A stretch of DNA of 59,203 nucleotides from Planctomycetaceae bacterium (GTDB lineage Bacteria > Planctomycetota > Planctomycetia > Planctomycetales > Planctomycetaceae). The position numbers and the translations under genes are program-made. Below, in pieces: positions 19,583 to 28,110 of the stretch. Numbering within the stretch: position 1 is the first letter of the stretch; every line of letters starts with the position of its first letter. Location: assembly GCA_021732975.1 (NCBI GenBank), contig JAKFWC010000020.1:1-59203 (forward strand). Direction: 5' to 3'. The notes under the pieces were generated by a model. It saw only the letters and a program-made list of their open reading frames with translations, ran no database searches and was not told where the DNA came from.

Positions 19583-20821
19583 TTAGCGCGCGTTACCCAC
19601 GCATACCAAACTCTTCGCCCCGCGGATGAAGATTTGGCCGTCGCTGATGGCGGGCGACGAGTACGCTTCTTCCCCCAACGGGTTTTGGGCGATAATTTTG
19701 AATTCCTTATCCGCGGCGATGACGTGCATCGTCCCCGCATCATCGAGGAAGTAGACGTTGCCATTAGCGGCGACGAGCGAACTGCTGTGGTGCGGGCCGA
19801 GGCGTTTGAACCACTGCACCTTCCCCGTTTCAGCGTCGAAACAGGTGGCAATCCCTTCGTCACTGACGCAAAAGAAAAAATCTCCCGCAGCGACGGGGGA
19901 CGGGACATACGACACACCGCGGTTGAGGTGCCGCCATTTCACATGGGATTCGGCGGTGATGGTGCCGCTCCCACGCGGATCGATGGCGAGGATGTGCTTG
20001 TCCGGGAAGCCGCCGGTGATGAAGACCAAGCCGGCGTTCATCACCGGCGAGGCGACAAACTGTTCGGTGGGCCCGTCGAGCAGCCACCACTGCTTGCCGT
20101 TGTTCGGATCATAGCTGGCGACGCATTTGCTGCCGGAGAGAATCATCTGCGTGCGGCCGTCGATGTCCCGAATGATCGGCGTACAATAACTACGCGTCTT
20201 GTTCTCCCGCGGCGTCTTCCAGATCGTGGTGCCGGTGGCGCAATCCAATGCGACGAGATACGCATTGCCATCATGATCGCCGTTGATGATGACCATGTCG
20301 TTGTAAAGAACTGGGCACGAGCAGAAACCGTGGACGCTGGAGAACCCGCCCGGTTTCACGTCCCAGGCGAGGTCGCCATCCATGGAGTACGCCGCGACAC
20401 GAACCTCATTCTTGTCGAGGAACGCAACGTAAATCCGTTCGCCATCGGTCGCGGGGGTACCTGAGGCCCAACTGTTGAGCTTGTGCTTCTTCTCCAACGG
20501 CGACTTTTCGACCGCCCGTTCCCAAAGTACGGCGCCATCGCGCCGATTCATCGCCACGAGCATCCGCCGTTCGCCTGGTTCGTCGGCTCCAGTCATGAAG
20601 ACGCGGTCGTTCCACACGATGGGAGACGAGTGCCCGGTGTACGTCAGCGGCGTTTTCCACGCGATGTGCTGATTTCCGGGAACATCCCAAGTGGTCGGGG
20701 CGTCTGTTTCCACGCTGGACCCATCACCGCGCGGACCCCGCCAACCCGGCCAGTTTTCGGCAAACGCGGGAGTGACGGCGAGAATCATCCACAAAGACAG
20801 GAGGTCGGCGGGTCGGAGCAT
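19583..20821 (-). CDS. Secreted PQQ-type beta-propeller protein (BamB-like repeats)
   Basis: This 412-residue protein starts with a signal peptide (MLRPADLLSLWMILAVTPAFA, cut before ENWPGWRG). Repeated beta-propeller blades follow, with W/G/D-rich motifs such as VVAMNRRDG or CFDAETGKVQW and a repeating A-x-D-x-x-x-G-x-x-x-W pattern. The NWPGWRGPRGDG start is typical of a large planctomycete family annotated as PQQ-binding-like beta-propeller or BamB-like. No PQQ-enzyme catalytic residues are evident, so an envelope binding or assembly role is more likely than dehydrogenase activity. An in-frame upstream extension to 21028 reads through repeat sequence and is rejected. Confidence 0.85.
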   Translation of the reverse strand: MLRPADLLSLWMILAVTPAFAENWPGWRGPRGDGSSVETDAPTTWDVPGNQHIAWKTPLTYTGHSSPIVWNDRVFMTGADEPGERRMLVAMNRRDGAVLWERAVEKSPLEKKHKLNSWASGTPATDGERIYVAFLDKNEVRVAAYSMDGDLAWDVKPGGFSSVHGFCSCPVLYNDMVIINGDHDGNAYLVALDCATGTTIWKTPRENKTRSYCTPIIRDIDGRTQMILSGSKCVASYDPNNGKQWWLLDGPTEQFVASPVMNAGLVFITGGFPDKHILAIDPRGSGTITAESHVKWRHLNRGVSYVPSPVAAGDFFFCVSDEGIATCFDAETGKVQWFKRLGPHHSSSLVAANGNVYFLDDAGTMHVIAADKEFKIIAQNPLGEEAYSSPAISDGQIFIRGAKSLVCVGNAR

Positions 20822-20854
20822 GGGCAAAACTCGTTTGTAAGAATGGGAAGAGGT

Positions 20855-20962
20855 TGGCCACGAAAAAGCACAAAAGTCACATAAAGGGTCGAGATGAGAA
20901 TGCGAGGTCAGTCCGAATTCTTCCCTTCTTTTCTTGCGCCCTTTGCGCCTTTTGGCGGCCAA
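20855..20962. repeat. GGCCACGAAAAAGCAC-type imperfect inverted repeat
   Basis: The left arm runs TGGCCACGAAAAAGCACA and continues A-rich. The right arm, TTGCGCCTTTTGGCGGCCA-like, is an imperfect complement of it. This wordy A-rich palindrome occupies the upstream region of the beta-propeller gene. Confidence 0.6.
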
Positions 20963-21223
20963 TCGATAGGAGGGTGGGGTTAACAAAGGTTGGCACGGGA
21001 ATCGCATACCACGCGATCGCATGAGCAACCCTTGCGTGGAAATCCCGATGGCTTCGACTTGACGAATAGCATGCCATGCGATTTGACCAAAAGAAATTCC
21101 GCGAGACGTGTGATCCGAATTTTGATCCGCCCCGTTTTCAACGCTCGACCAACTTGTTATGACACTATAGACAATTCACCTGCATGTGTGATGAACCGAC
21201 TCCGGCTCGCGAACAACACGATC

Positions 21224-21300
21224 ACCAGCCCACAGCGCTAGCAAGGGCGTTTTCTTCGACAACAAACATGGATCCCCCCTTGCTGGCGCTTCGGGCTGGT
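21224..21300. repeat. AGCGCNAGCAAGGG-type inverted repeat upstream of moxR
   Basis: Arms at 21224-21247 and 21276-21300 complement each other over about 22 of 25 positions (ACCAGCCC...AGCGC...AGCAAGGG). It ends 23 bp before the moxR start codon, so it would be in or next to the operon leader. Confidence 0.75.
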
Positions 21301-21323
21301 AAGACCCTCCGTAAAGGAACGGC

Positions 21324-22352
21324 ATGGCATCGTCTGCGGGCTCTTCGGTCGTCACCAATCTCAGTGACAATGACGTGCAGGCCATTGATCGCCTGCGGGA
21401 TCTCTTCGGAAAACTGCGGAAAGAACTCGGCCGCGTGATCATCGGTCAGCACGATGTCATCGAGCGGTTGTCGATCTGCATGTTTGCCCGCGGGCATGCC
21501 CTGCTGATGGGCGTCCCCGGCTTGGCGAAGACGCTCCTCGTCAGCAAGCTGGCGGAAACAATGTCGCTGAAATTCAGCCGCATCCAGTTCACGCCCGACC
21601 TGATGCCGATGGACATCACCGGGACCGATATTCTGCAAGAGGGCTCGCAGGGAAAGCGCGAGTTCCAGTTCATCCACGGTCCGGTCTTTGCAAACATCGT
21701 GCTCGCCGACGAAATCAACCGCGCTCCCCCGAAGACGCAGGCAGCGATGCTCGAAGCGATGCAGGAGCAGAAGGTCACCGTCGTCGGCAAGACCTTTTCG
21801 CTCGAAGCCCCGTTCTTCGTGCTTGCGACGCAGAACCCGGTCGAACAGGAAGGAACATACCCGCTGCCCGAAGCGCAGCTGGACCGGTTCATGTTCCTGA
21901 TCGAACTCGATTACCCCAATGAAGCGGAAGAAATTCTGATTGCCCGGACGACCACTGGCGACGTGCTGCCGTCGCTGGATCACTTGATGTCGGCGACCGA
22001 GATGCTCGATCACCAGCATCTGGTGCGACGGATTCCGGTGCCGGACCATATCTATCAATATGCGGCGAAACTGGTTCGCAAGACCCGGCCACAAGGATCG
22101 ACCGCACCAGCGTGGCTCAAGCCGTTGGTCGCATGGGGAGCCGGCCCGCGCGCGGTGCAGTTCCTCATCCTCGGTGCCAAAGCCCGGGCCGCGCTGCATG
22201 GCAGCTATATGGTGCGACTCGAAGACATCCACGAAGTCGCGGTACCGGTGCTGACGCATCGCGTGATCACAACGTTTGCGGCCCAAGCGGAAGGGCTGGA
22301 TGCGAAGTCGATCGTGAAGAAACTGGTGGCGGAGACGATGGAAGAGGCGTAA
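21324..22352 (+). CDS. moxR: MoxR-family AAA+ ATPase
   Basis: This 342-residue ATPase is probably a chaperone that remodels or activates VWA-domain partners. Motifs seen: a modified Walker A, GVPGLAKT, near residue 64; Walker B, VLADEINRAPPKTQ; the sensor region ATQNPVEQEGTYPLPEAQLDRF; and the lid domain at the C-terminus. The start has AAAGGA five bases upstream. It begins a long operon of DUF58 and VWA proteins, the usual MoxR context. A mobile-looking four-helix-bundle cassette follows two bases after its stop. Confidence 0.95.
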   Translation: MASSAGSSVVTNLSDNDVQAIDRLRDLFGKLRKELGRVIIGQHDVIERLSICMFARGHALLMGVPGLAKTLLVSKLAETMSLKFSRIQFTPDLMPMDITGTDILQEGSQGKREFQFIHGPVFANIVLADEINRAPPKTQAAMLEAMQEQKVTVVGKTFSLEAPFFVLATQNPVEQEGTYPLPEAQLDRFMFLIELDYPNEAEEILIARTTTGDVLPSLDHLMSATEMLDHQHLVRRIPVPDHIYQYAAKLVRKTRPQGSTAPAWLKPLVAWGAGPRAVQFLILGAKARAALHGSYMVRLEDIHEVAVPVLTHRVITTFAAQAEGLDAKSIVKKLVAETMEEA

Positions 22353-22353
22353 G

Positions 22354-22899
22354 GAATGCAGAATGAGGAATGAAGAATGCAAAGTGCAGAATGATGGAAG
22401 ACGTAGATTCCGCTGATGTCGCAAGCACGCCGACAGGAAGAACGAGGCAGGATATTGATGCGCTCGAGGATCGGTTGTTGGAATTCGCGGCACGTTGTGG
22501 CAAAGTCGTTGATGCCTTGCCGGACACACGGATGGGGCGACATCTAGCAGGCCAATTGGTGCGATGTGGAACCGCCGGAGCGCCGCACTATGCCGAGGCT
22601 CGTGCAGGAGAAAGTCGAGCCGATTTCATTCACAAAATGGGGATCGCTCTCAAAGAATTACGTGCGTCTCATGTTTGGCTCAAAATGTCAATCCGCTGCG
22701 AATTGCTGCCTGATTCGAGGCTCGGTCCACTTTGTGAGGAGTGCAATCAGTTAATCAGCATTTTTGCCAAGTCCATTTTGACGGCGAAACAAAATGCCCC
22801 CAAACAGCCGGCCCGAAGGTCGTCTCGCTCCCACACAACGTCATAGGATGTCACTTCCATTCTGCGCTTTGCATTCTTCATTCCTCATTCTGCATTAAT
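22354..22899. mobile_element. Cassette: four-helix-bundle gene between 39-bp heptad inverted repeats
   Basis: The left arm (22355-22393) and right arm (22858-22896) are reverse complements over 39 bases with one mismatch. Both consist of 7-mers of consensus GAATGNN (CATTCNN on the right). Between them is a single gene of the IVP/S23 four-helix-bundle type. The cassette fills nearly the whole space between moxR and the DUF58 gene, which would otherwise be about 35 bp apart. No target duplication is evident. Confidence 0.85.
22391..22846 (+). CDS. Four-helix-bundle protein, 23S rRNA IVP / S23 family
   Basis: About 151 residues; the fold is predicted as four amphipathic helices: DIDALEDRLLEFAARCGKVV, TRMGRHLAGQLVRCGTAG, HYAEARAGESRADFIHKM and helices from KELRASHVWL to the end. 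The pattern R-x-x-x-Q-L-x-R-x-x-T/S-x-x-x-x-Y-x-E-A-x-x-x-x-S-x-x-D-F is that of the 23S rRNA intervening-sequence protein family (four helix bundle, TIGR02436), related to Avd of diversity-generating retroelements. The function is not established. The start is uncertain (22391 or 22394) because the 5' end lies in a repeat arm; the upstream ATG at 22370 would translate repeat sequence. Confidence 0.85.
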   Translation: MMEDVDSADVASTPTGRTRQDIDALEDRLLEFAARCGKVVDALPDTRMGRHLAGQLVRCGTAGAPHYAEARAGESRADFIHKMGIALKELRASHVWLKMSIRCELLPDSRLGPLCEECNQLISIFAKSILTAKQNAPKQPARRSSRSHTTS

Positions 22900-22929
22900 C
22901 TTCCCCGCATGAACTAAGACCCGCCACAA

Positions 22930-23841
22930 ATGCAGATCGATCGCTCCACCCGCAGTTTCCTCGACACGGCGGTGCTCGCGCGCCTCGCGGGGGTGCCGCT
23001 GTTTGCCCGGCGGCCGATGCAGGGGAACGTCTCCGGGCGGCATGCGAGTCCGCATCGCGGCAGCAGCGTCGAGTTCGCCGAGTACCGCAAGTATGTTCCC
23101 GGCGATGATCTCCGCCGGCTCGATTGGCGGGCGTATGGGCGGTCCGACCGGTTCTATGTGAAAGAGTTTGAAGCCGACACTAATCTGCGATGCTGCTTTG
23201 TCGTGGATACGAGCGGGTCGATGAACTTCGGTTCCAAAGGCATCACGAAGATCGAGTACGCCCGGCGGGTCGCGGGGACGCTGGGGTACCTTGCGAGTCA
23301 GCAGGGGGATGCCGTTGGGCTATCGTGTGTGGCGAACGGAGTCGTTCACAATCTGCCGCCGAAACGGAATGCCGCCCATTTGCGGCTCGTGCTCGACATG
23401 CTCGAACACAGCAAACCGAAGGGTGAAACACAACTCGCCAACGTGCTGCATGAACTCGCGGAGACGATCCGGCAGCGGGCGCTGGTCATCATTCTGTCAG
23501 ACTTGTTTGTCGAGCCGAGCCTGCTCAGCGGGTGCTTCCAACATCTGCGATTCCGGCATCACGATGTCGCGGTGTTTCATCTGCTCGATCCGCTGGAACT
23601 GGAGTTTCAATTCCGCCGACCGATGCGGTTCCTCGACATGGAAGGCGGGCCGTCGATCTTTGCCGAACCGAACGACATCGCGGATCGGTATCAGAAAGCG
23701 CTCGATGGGTATCTCGTCGAGATGACGCGGATCGTGCGTGAATCGGCCGTCGATTATCACCGCATCTCGATCGATCGGGGCTACGAACAGGCGCTGGTGC
23801 GGTTTCTCGTCGGCCGGGCTCAAGCGAAAGGGTTGCGATGA
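22930..23841 (+). CDS. DUF58 domain protein (VWA-like)
   Basis: This 303-residue protein has the DUF58 signature YVPGDDLRRLDWRAYGRSDRFYVKEFE, followed by a VWA-like MIDAS start FVVDTSGSMNFG (D-x-S-x-S). In this family, DUF58 proteins are encoded next to MoxR ATPases and are thought to be their partners. It has no signal peptide or membrane segment that I can see. It overlaps the next gene by four bases (ATGA). The distance from moxR is enlarged by an inserted cassette. Confidence 0.93.
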   Translation: MQIDRSTRSFLDTAVLARLAGVPLFARRPMQGNVSGRHASPHRGSSVEFAEYRKYVPGDDLRRLDWRAYGRSDRFYVKEFEADTNLRCCFVVDTSGSMNFGSKGITKIEYARRVAGTLGYLASQQGDAVGLSCVANGVVHNLPPKRNAAHLRLVLDMLEHSKPKGETQLANVLHELAETIRQRALVIILSDLFVEPSLLSGCFQHLRFRHHDVAVFHLLDPLELEFQFRRPMRFLDMEGGPSIFAEPNDIADRYQKALDGYLVEMTRIVRESAVDYHRISIDRGYEQALVRFLVGRAQAKGLR

Positions 23842-25820
23842 GCTTTCTGCAACCCTGGCTGCTCGCGGGACTACCGCTGATCGCGCTGCCGATCATCATT
23901 CACCTCATCAATCAACGCCGGTTCCAGACAATTCAATGGGCGGCGATGATGTTCCTGCTCGCGGCCCATCGGATGGCCCGCGGGTATTCGCGGCTGCGGC
24001 AACTGCTGATCATGCTCTTCCGCATGCTTGCCGTCGCGGGACTGTTGTTCGCTGTCGCACGACCGCTCGCCAGTGGGTGGATCGGTCTCGCTGCCGGAGG
24101 GAAACCGGATACGACAATCATTCTGCTGGACCGTTCCCCCACCATGCAGCAGCGCGGCGCGGGCACAGGGGAGTCGAAACTTGAAACCGGCAAGAAACAA
24201 TTGGTGTCGGCCCTCAGCATGCTCGGGTCGGGCCGGTATGTGCTGATCGACAGCGTGTCGCAAACGCCGCAGGAAATCGAAGCGCCGAAGTCGTTGCTCG
24301 ATCTCCCCAACGCTGGCCCGGCGAGTGCCCCTGCCGATCTACCCGGATTGATGCAAGCCGCGCACGATTACATCCGCGACAATCGCGCGGGTCGCACGGA
24401 AGTCTGGATGTGCTCTGATCTCGCCGAGAATGACTGGACCGCGGAAAGCGGCCGGTGGTCGTCACTGCGAGAAGCCTTTCTGGCCTTTCCACAGAGCGTA
24501 CGATTCCACCTGCTGGCGTATCCGCAACCGGCGAACGATGTCGCCGTGCGGGTGACCGATGCTAAGCGGCAACTCACCACCAATGGCCCGGAGTTGTACG
24601 TCTCCTTAAAACTCACCCGCCGCGGGAATGTCGGCGAGAAACTCCATCTGCCGGTGCAGTTCGAGATTGAAGGGGCGCGGTCGACGGTGACCGTGGAGCT
24701 CGTCGGCGAAGAAACCGAACTGAAAGACCACCGCATTCCCCTCGATGCCAAGCACGAACGGGGTTGGGGCCGGGTCTCAATCCCTGCGGACGCCAATCCC
24801 GGCAACGACGATTTCTACTTCGTCTTCGACAACCCCCCGCCACGGAAAACGATCATTGTCGCGGAAGACCCGCAAGTGGAACGGCCGCTGGAACTCGCCG
24901 CGAGCATCTCGCCCGATGCCACGATGAAAAGCACGGCGGAAGTCCTCGGCGTCGATCAATTATCGACCATCGACTGGGATCAAACGGCCCTCGTTTTCTG
25001 GCAGGCCCCCTTGCCCACGGGCGACCTCGCGGAACGATTGCAGGCTTACATCGACCGCGGCGGCCAGATGGTGTTTCTGCCGCCGCGCAATCCCGGCAGC
25101 GAAGAATTCCTCGGGATGAAATGGGGCAGTTGGCAATCGCGCGACGAACCGTGGTCGGTGGAAACCTGGCGCGGCGATGAAGATTTGCTGTCGCGCACTC
25201 TCAGCGGCGCCGCGCTGCCCGTCGGTCAATTGGAAGTCTTTTCGTACTGCAAACTCGAAGGCGATGCGACCCCGTTGGCGACGTTGCTCGGTGGTGCCCC
25301 GCTGGTCTCACGAGTCCCCTCCAAGCGCGGCGGCGTGTACTTCTGGGCGACCACCCCCGCAGCGCGCGATTCGTCACTCGCCACCAACGGCGTGGTGTTG
25401 TACGCCTTTGTCCAACGCGCTCTGGCCACCGGGGCGGCTGTGCTCGGCCGGGCGAAACAGTTCGACGCCGGTCCGACCAATGCCGATTTGCCGGCCGAGT
25501 GGAATCGCCTCACGGAAGGGACCGAAGGCCTGTCGACGGAACCGACCTATCACCGCGGGGTCTATGGGGCTGGCGATTATCTCCTCGCGGTCAACCGCCC
25601 GGTGGCGGAAGATCATGCCGAGACGCTCGATTCGTCGCGCGTGGATGGTCTCTTCACGGGGTTGAATTTCGTCCGCGTCGATGATCAGGCTGGGAATGTG
25701 AATTCGTTGATTCAGGAAATCTGGCGCGTGTTTCTGATGGCGATGCTGATTGCCCTCATCGCCGAAGCGGCGTTGTGTCTGCCAAAGGTGGCTCGTCCCG
25801 CAGTGGGAGCCCCGGCATGA
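23838..25820 (+). CDS. BatA-type aerotolerance membrane protein with VWA-like domain
   Basis: This 660-residue protein begins with the BatA N-terminal double membrane segment: FLQPWLLAGLPLIALPIIIHLINQ, a conserved RRFQTIQWAAMMFL stretch, then LLIMLFRMLAVAGLLFAVARPL. A VWA-like region follows (ILLDRSPTMQQRG, incomplete MIDAS since the second Ser is Thr). A C-terminal membrane segment lies near VFLMAMLIALIAEAALCL. It probably sits in the inner membrane with its large domain in the periplasm. Overlaps at both ends (ATGA) with its neighbours show a coupled operon. Role follows from family: stress or envelope integrity. Confidence 0.9.
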   Translation: MSFLQPWLLAGLPLIALPIIIHLINQRRFQTIQWAAMMFLLAAHRMARGYSRLRQLLIMLFRMLAVAGLLFAVARPLASGWIGLAAGGKPDTTIILLDRSPTMQQRGAGTGESKLETGKKQLVSALSMLGSGRYVLIDSVSQTPQEIEAPKSLLDLPNAGPASAPADLPGLMQAAHDYIRDNRAGRTEVWMCSDLAENDWTAESGRWSSLREAFLAFPQSVRFHLLAYPQPANDVAVRVTDAKRQLTTNGPELYVSLKLTRRGNVGEKLHLPVQFEIEGARSTVTVELVGEETELKDHRIPLDAKHERGWGRVSIPADANPGNDDFYFVFDNPPPRKTIIVAEDPQVERPLELAASISPDATMKSTAEVLGVDQLSTIDWDQTALVFWQAPLPTGDLAERLQAYIDRGGQMVFLPPRNPGSEEFLGMKWGSWQSRDEPWSVETWRGDEDLLSRTLSGAALPVGQLEVFSYCKLEGDATPLATLLGGAPLVSRVPSKRGGVYFWATTPAARDSSLATNGVVLYAFVQRALATGAAVLGRAKQFDAGPTNADLPAEWNRLTEGTEGLSTEPTYHRGVYGAGDYLLAVNRPVAEDHAETLDSSRVDGLFTGLNFVRVDDQAGNVNSLIQEIWRVFLMAMLIALIAEAALCLPKVARPAVGAPA

Positions 25821-28018
25821 ACACGATCCGCACGCTGACATTTTTGTGGTCGCCGTGGTCGCTTGCGGCGTCAGTGCTCGTGATTCTCGTCACGGCGGGG
25901 TTGTGTTACTTCGCGTGGCATCGTAGCGGCTACCGAAAGGACTACGGTCTGCTCGAACTCCTGCGGTTCGTGATGGTGCTCCTCGTCGTGTTCCTCTTCA
26001 ACCAGCCGGAATGGGTCGAGGAATATCGGCCGGAAGAGAAGCCGACAATCGCCGTGTTATGGGACGATTCCGCCAGCATGGAGACCCGCGATGTCAGCAG
26101 CCGCGAAACGCCGTCCGCGGCCGTCATCACCCGGCGGGAAGCGATCGCCAGTCTGATTGACCCCATCTTCTGGCAATCGCTGCAGGAAAAGATGACGGTT
26201 GTCATCGAACCGTTTTCATCCGCGGGGACGGGAAAAGGAGGCACGAACCTGCATGACCCGCTCGCGGCCGCGGCCAAGGATGTCAAAAATCTTCGCGGGG
26301 TCGTGTTGGCCTCCGATGGCGACTGGAACGAAGGGGATCCCCCCGTCCTGGCCGCCGCGACGTTACGTCTCAAGAACATTCCGGTCTACACCGTCCCGGT
26401 CGGCAGTTCGTCGCGGTTGCCGGATGTGGAACTGCTGAGTCTCGACGCTCCCACCTTCGGCATCACGGGCAAATCGGTTCGGGTTCCCTTCTCAATCGAA
26501 AGCACATTGCCACGCGAACATCTCGCCACGGTGACACTGAAATCGTCCGATGGCGAATCGGTGACCAAGGAAATCCGCATCGCGCCGATGGGTCGCACCA
26601 GCGAATGGCTCATCTGGAAACCAAAAGCCGCGGGCGATTACACACTCACGCTCGATGTCCCCAAACACGCCGATGAACTCCTTGCCGACAACAACAGCAT
26701 TTCGGCTCCCATCGTCATCCGCGAAGAAAAGCTGAAGGTGCTGGTGGTCGAATCGGTTCCCCGCTGGGAATACCGCTACCTGCGAAATGCCCTCTCGCGC
26801 GATCCGGGCGTCGAACTTTCGTGTTTACTCTTCCAGCCGGGTCTGGCGAAGGGGGGCGGCGGGAACAAGGACTACATCAAGCAGTTCCCACAAGGTCTCG
26901 ACGAGTTGTCCAAGTTCGATGTCGTCTTTCTCGGCGATGTCGGCCTCGAAGACAACCAGCTCACTTCTGAAGACTGCCGGCTGTTGAAGGGGATCGTCGA
27001 GCATCAGGCCAGCGGTTTGGTGTTCATGCCCGGATTTCAGGGACGGATGATGTCGCTGATGGAAACCGAACTCGCCGATCTCTGCCCCGTGGTCTTCGAT
27101 CCCGCCCAGCCCGGCGGCTGGGGATCGCGGACGCCGAGCCATTTTGAACTGACGGAACTCGGTCGCCGCAGCCTGCTCACCAAATTGGCCGACACGCAGG
27201 AAGACAACATCGAAGTCTGGGAAGGCTTGCCGGGGTTCCAATGGTACGCCGCGGCGATGCGATCCAAGGCGGGGTCGGAAGTCCTCGCCGTCCATCAGGA
27301 TGTGTCCAACGAACACGGTCGGATCCCGTTGCTCGCCACGCGGACTTTCGGCGCGGGTAAAGTCCTCTTCATGGGAACGGACGGCGCATGGCGGTGGCGG
27401 AAAGGGGTCGAGGACAAATACCACTATCGCTTCTGGGGACAGGTGGTACGCTGGATGGCCTATCAGCGGAATATGGCTAAAGGCGAAACGATGCGAATGT
27501 ATTACTCGCCCGAACAACCGCAGGTCCGGCAAACCATCGCTCTCAACGCCAACGTGATGGAAAAGAGTGGCGAACCGTTGCCCCAGGGCGATGTCACGGC
27601 ACGCATCACGGCACCCTCCGGTCAGGTGCAGACGGTGCGATTCCAGTCCGCCGGGGATGAATGGGGGGCTTTTTCCTCCCATTTCACGCCGGAAGAACCC
27701 GGCCGGCATGAAGTCATATTGTCTTGTAAGCAGACGAATGCCACACTGGAGACGAACTTTTATGTGCAGGGGGCCGTCCGCGAACGGATCGGTCGTGCCG
27801 CCCGTCCGGAAGTCCTCGATGAAATCGCGCGGGTGACGCGCGGCGCAGTGATCGAAGTTGACCGGCTCGAAAAGGTGCTGCAAACGCTCGCCGCCCTTCC
27901 CGAACCCACACCGTCCATCCGCCGACTGCAACTGTGGGCCCATCCCGCGGCGGCCGGGACATTGATTGTATTACTAGGTGCGTTTTGGGTGCTGCGCAAG
28001 GTGATTGGGTTGATTTAG
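25817..28018 (+). CDS. Membrane-anchored VWA/glutamine-amidotransferase-like protein
   Basis: This 733-residue protein begins with two membrane segments (SLAASVLVILVTAGLCYFAW; LLRFVMVLLVVFLFN), then a VWA-like region starting IAVLWDDSASMETRD (D-x-S-x-S MIDAS), a beta-rich middle, and a class I amidotransferase-like fold (LVVESVPRWEYRYLRNAL...DVVFLGDVG). It closes with one membrane helix (AGTLIVLLGAFWVL). No catalytic Cys-His-Glu triad is visible, so the amidotransferase-like part is probably structural. The start was chosen for the ATGA overlap with the preceding gene. This layout is usual for the third gene of planctomycete MoxR operons. Confidence 0.88.
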   Translation: MNTIRTLTFLWSPWSLAASVLVILVTAGLCYFAWHRSGYRKDYGLLELLRFVMVLLVVFLFNQPEWVEEYRPEEKPTIAVLWDDSASMETRDVSSRETPSAAVITRREAIASLIDPIFWQSLQEKMTVVIEPFSSAGTGKGGTNLHDPLAAAAKDVKNLRGVVLASDGDWNEGDPPVLAAATLRLKNIPVYTVPVGSSSRLPDVELLSLDAPTFGITGKSVRVPFSIESTLPREHLATVTLKSSDGESVTKEIRIAPMGRTSEWLIWKPKAAGDYTLTLDVPKHADELLADNNSISAPIVIREEKLKVLVVESVPRWEYRYLRNALSRDPGVELSCLLFQPGLAKGGGGNKDYIKQFPQGLDELSKFDVVFLGDVGLEDNQLTSEDCRLLKGIVEHQASGLVFMPGFQGRMMSLMETELADLCPVVFDPAQPGGWGSRTPSHFELTELGRRSLLTKLADTQEDNIEVWEGLPGFQWYAAAMRSKAGSEVLAVHQDVSNEHGRIPLLATRTFGAGKVLFMGTDGAWRWRKGVEDKYHYRFWGQVVRWMAYQRNMAKGETMRMYYSPEQPQVRQTIALNANVMEKSGEPLPQGDVTARITAPSGQVQTVRFQSAGDEWGAFSSHFTPEEPGRHEVILSCKQTNATLETNFYVQGAVRERIGRAARPEVLDEIARVTRGAVIEVDRLEKVLQTLAALPEPTPSIRRLQLWAHPAAAGTLIVLLGAFWVLRKVIGLI

Positions 28019-28110
28019 TCGAGTAGATCGATCGCGAACTGATGGATCTGCAAAACGTAAGCGGTGATTGCTTTCCACTGACCACTCTCTCCCCTCGTGG
28101 AGTTCTTTCG

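Larger units (their letters stand above)
20822..21323. other. Divergent intergenic region with two inverted repeats
   Basis: About 500 bp between the minus-strand beta-propeller gene and plus-strand moxR. It holds an A-rich inverted repeat (20855-20962) and a GC-rich one (21224-21300). A short dyad of AATCGCAT/ATGCGATT lies at about 20999 and 21077. Promoters for both directions must lie here but none is clear. Confidence 0.5.

Noticed and set aside
22354..22899. Target-site duplication around the four-helix-bundle cassette
   Set aside because: The flanks (TAAGG before, AATCTT after) show no convincing direct repeat, so transposition by a DDE-type enzyme is not supported.
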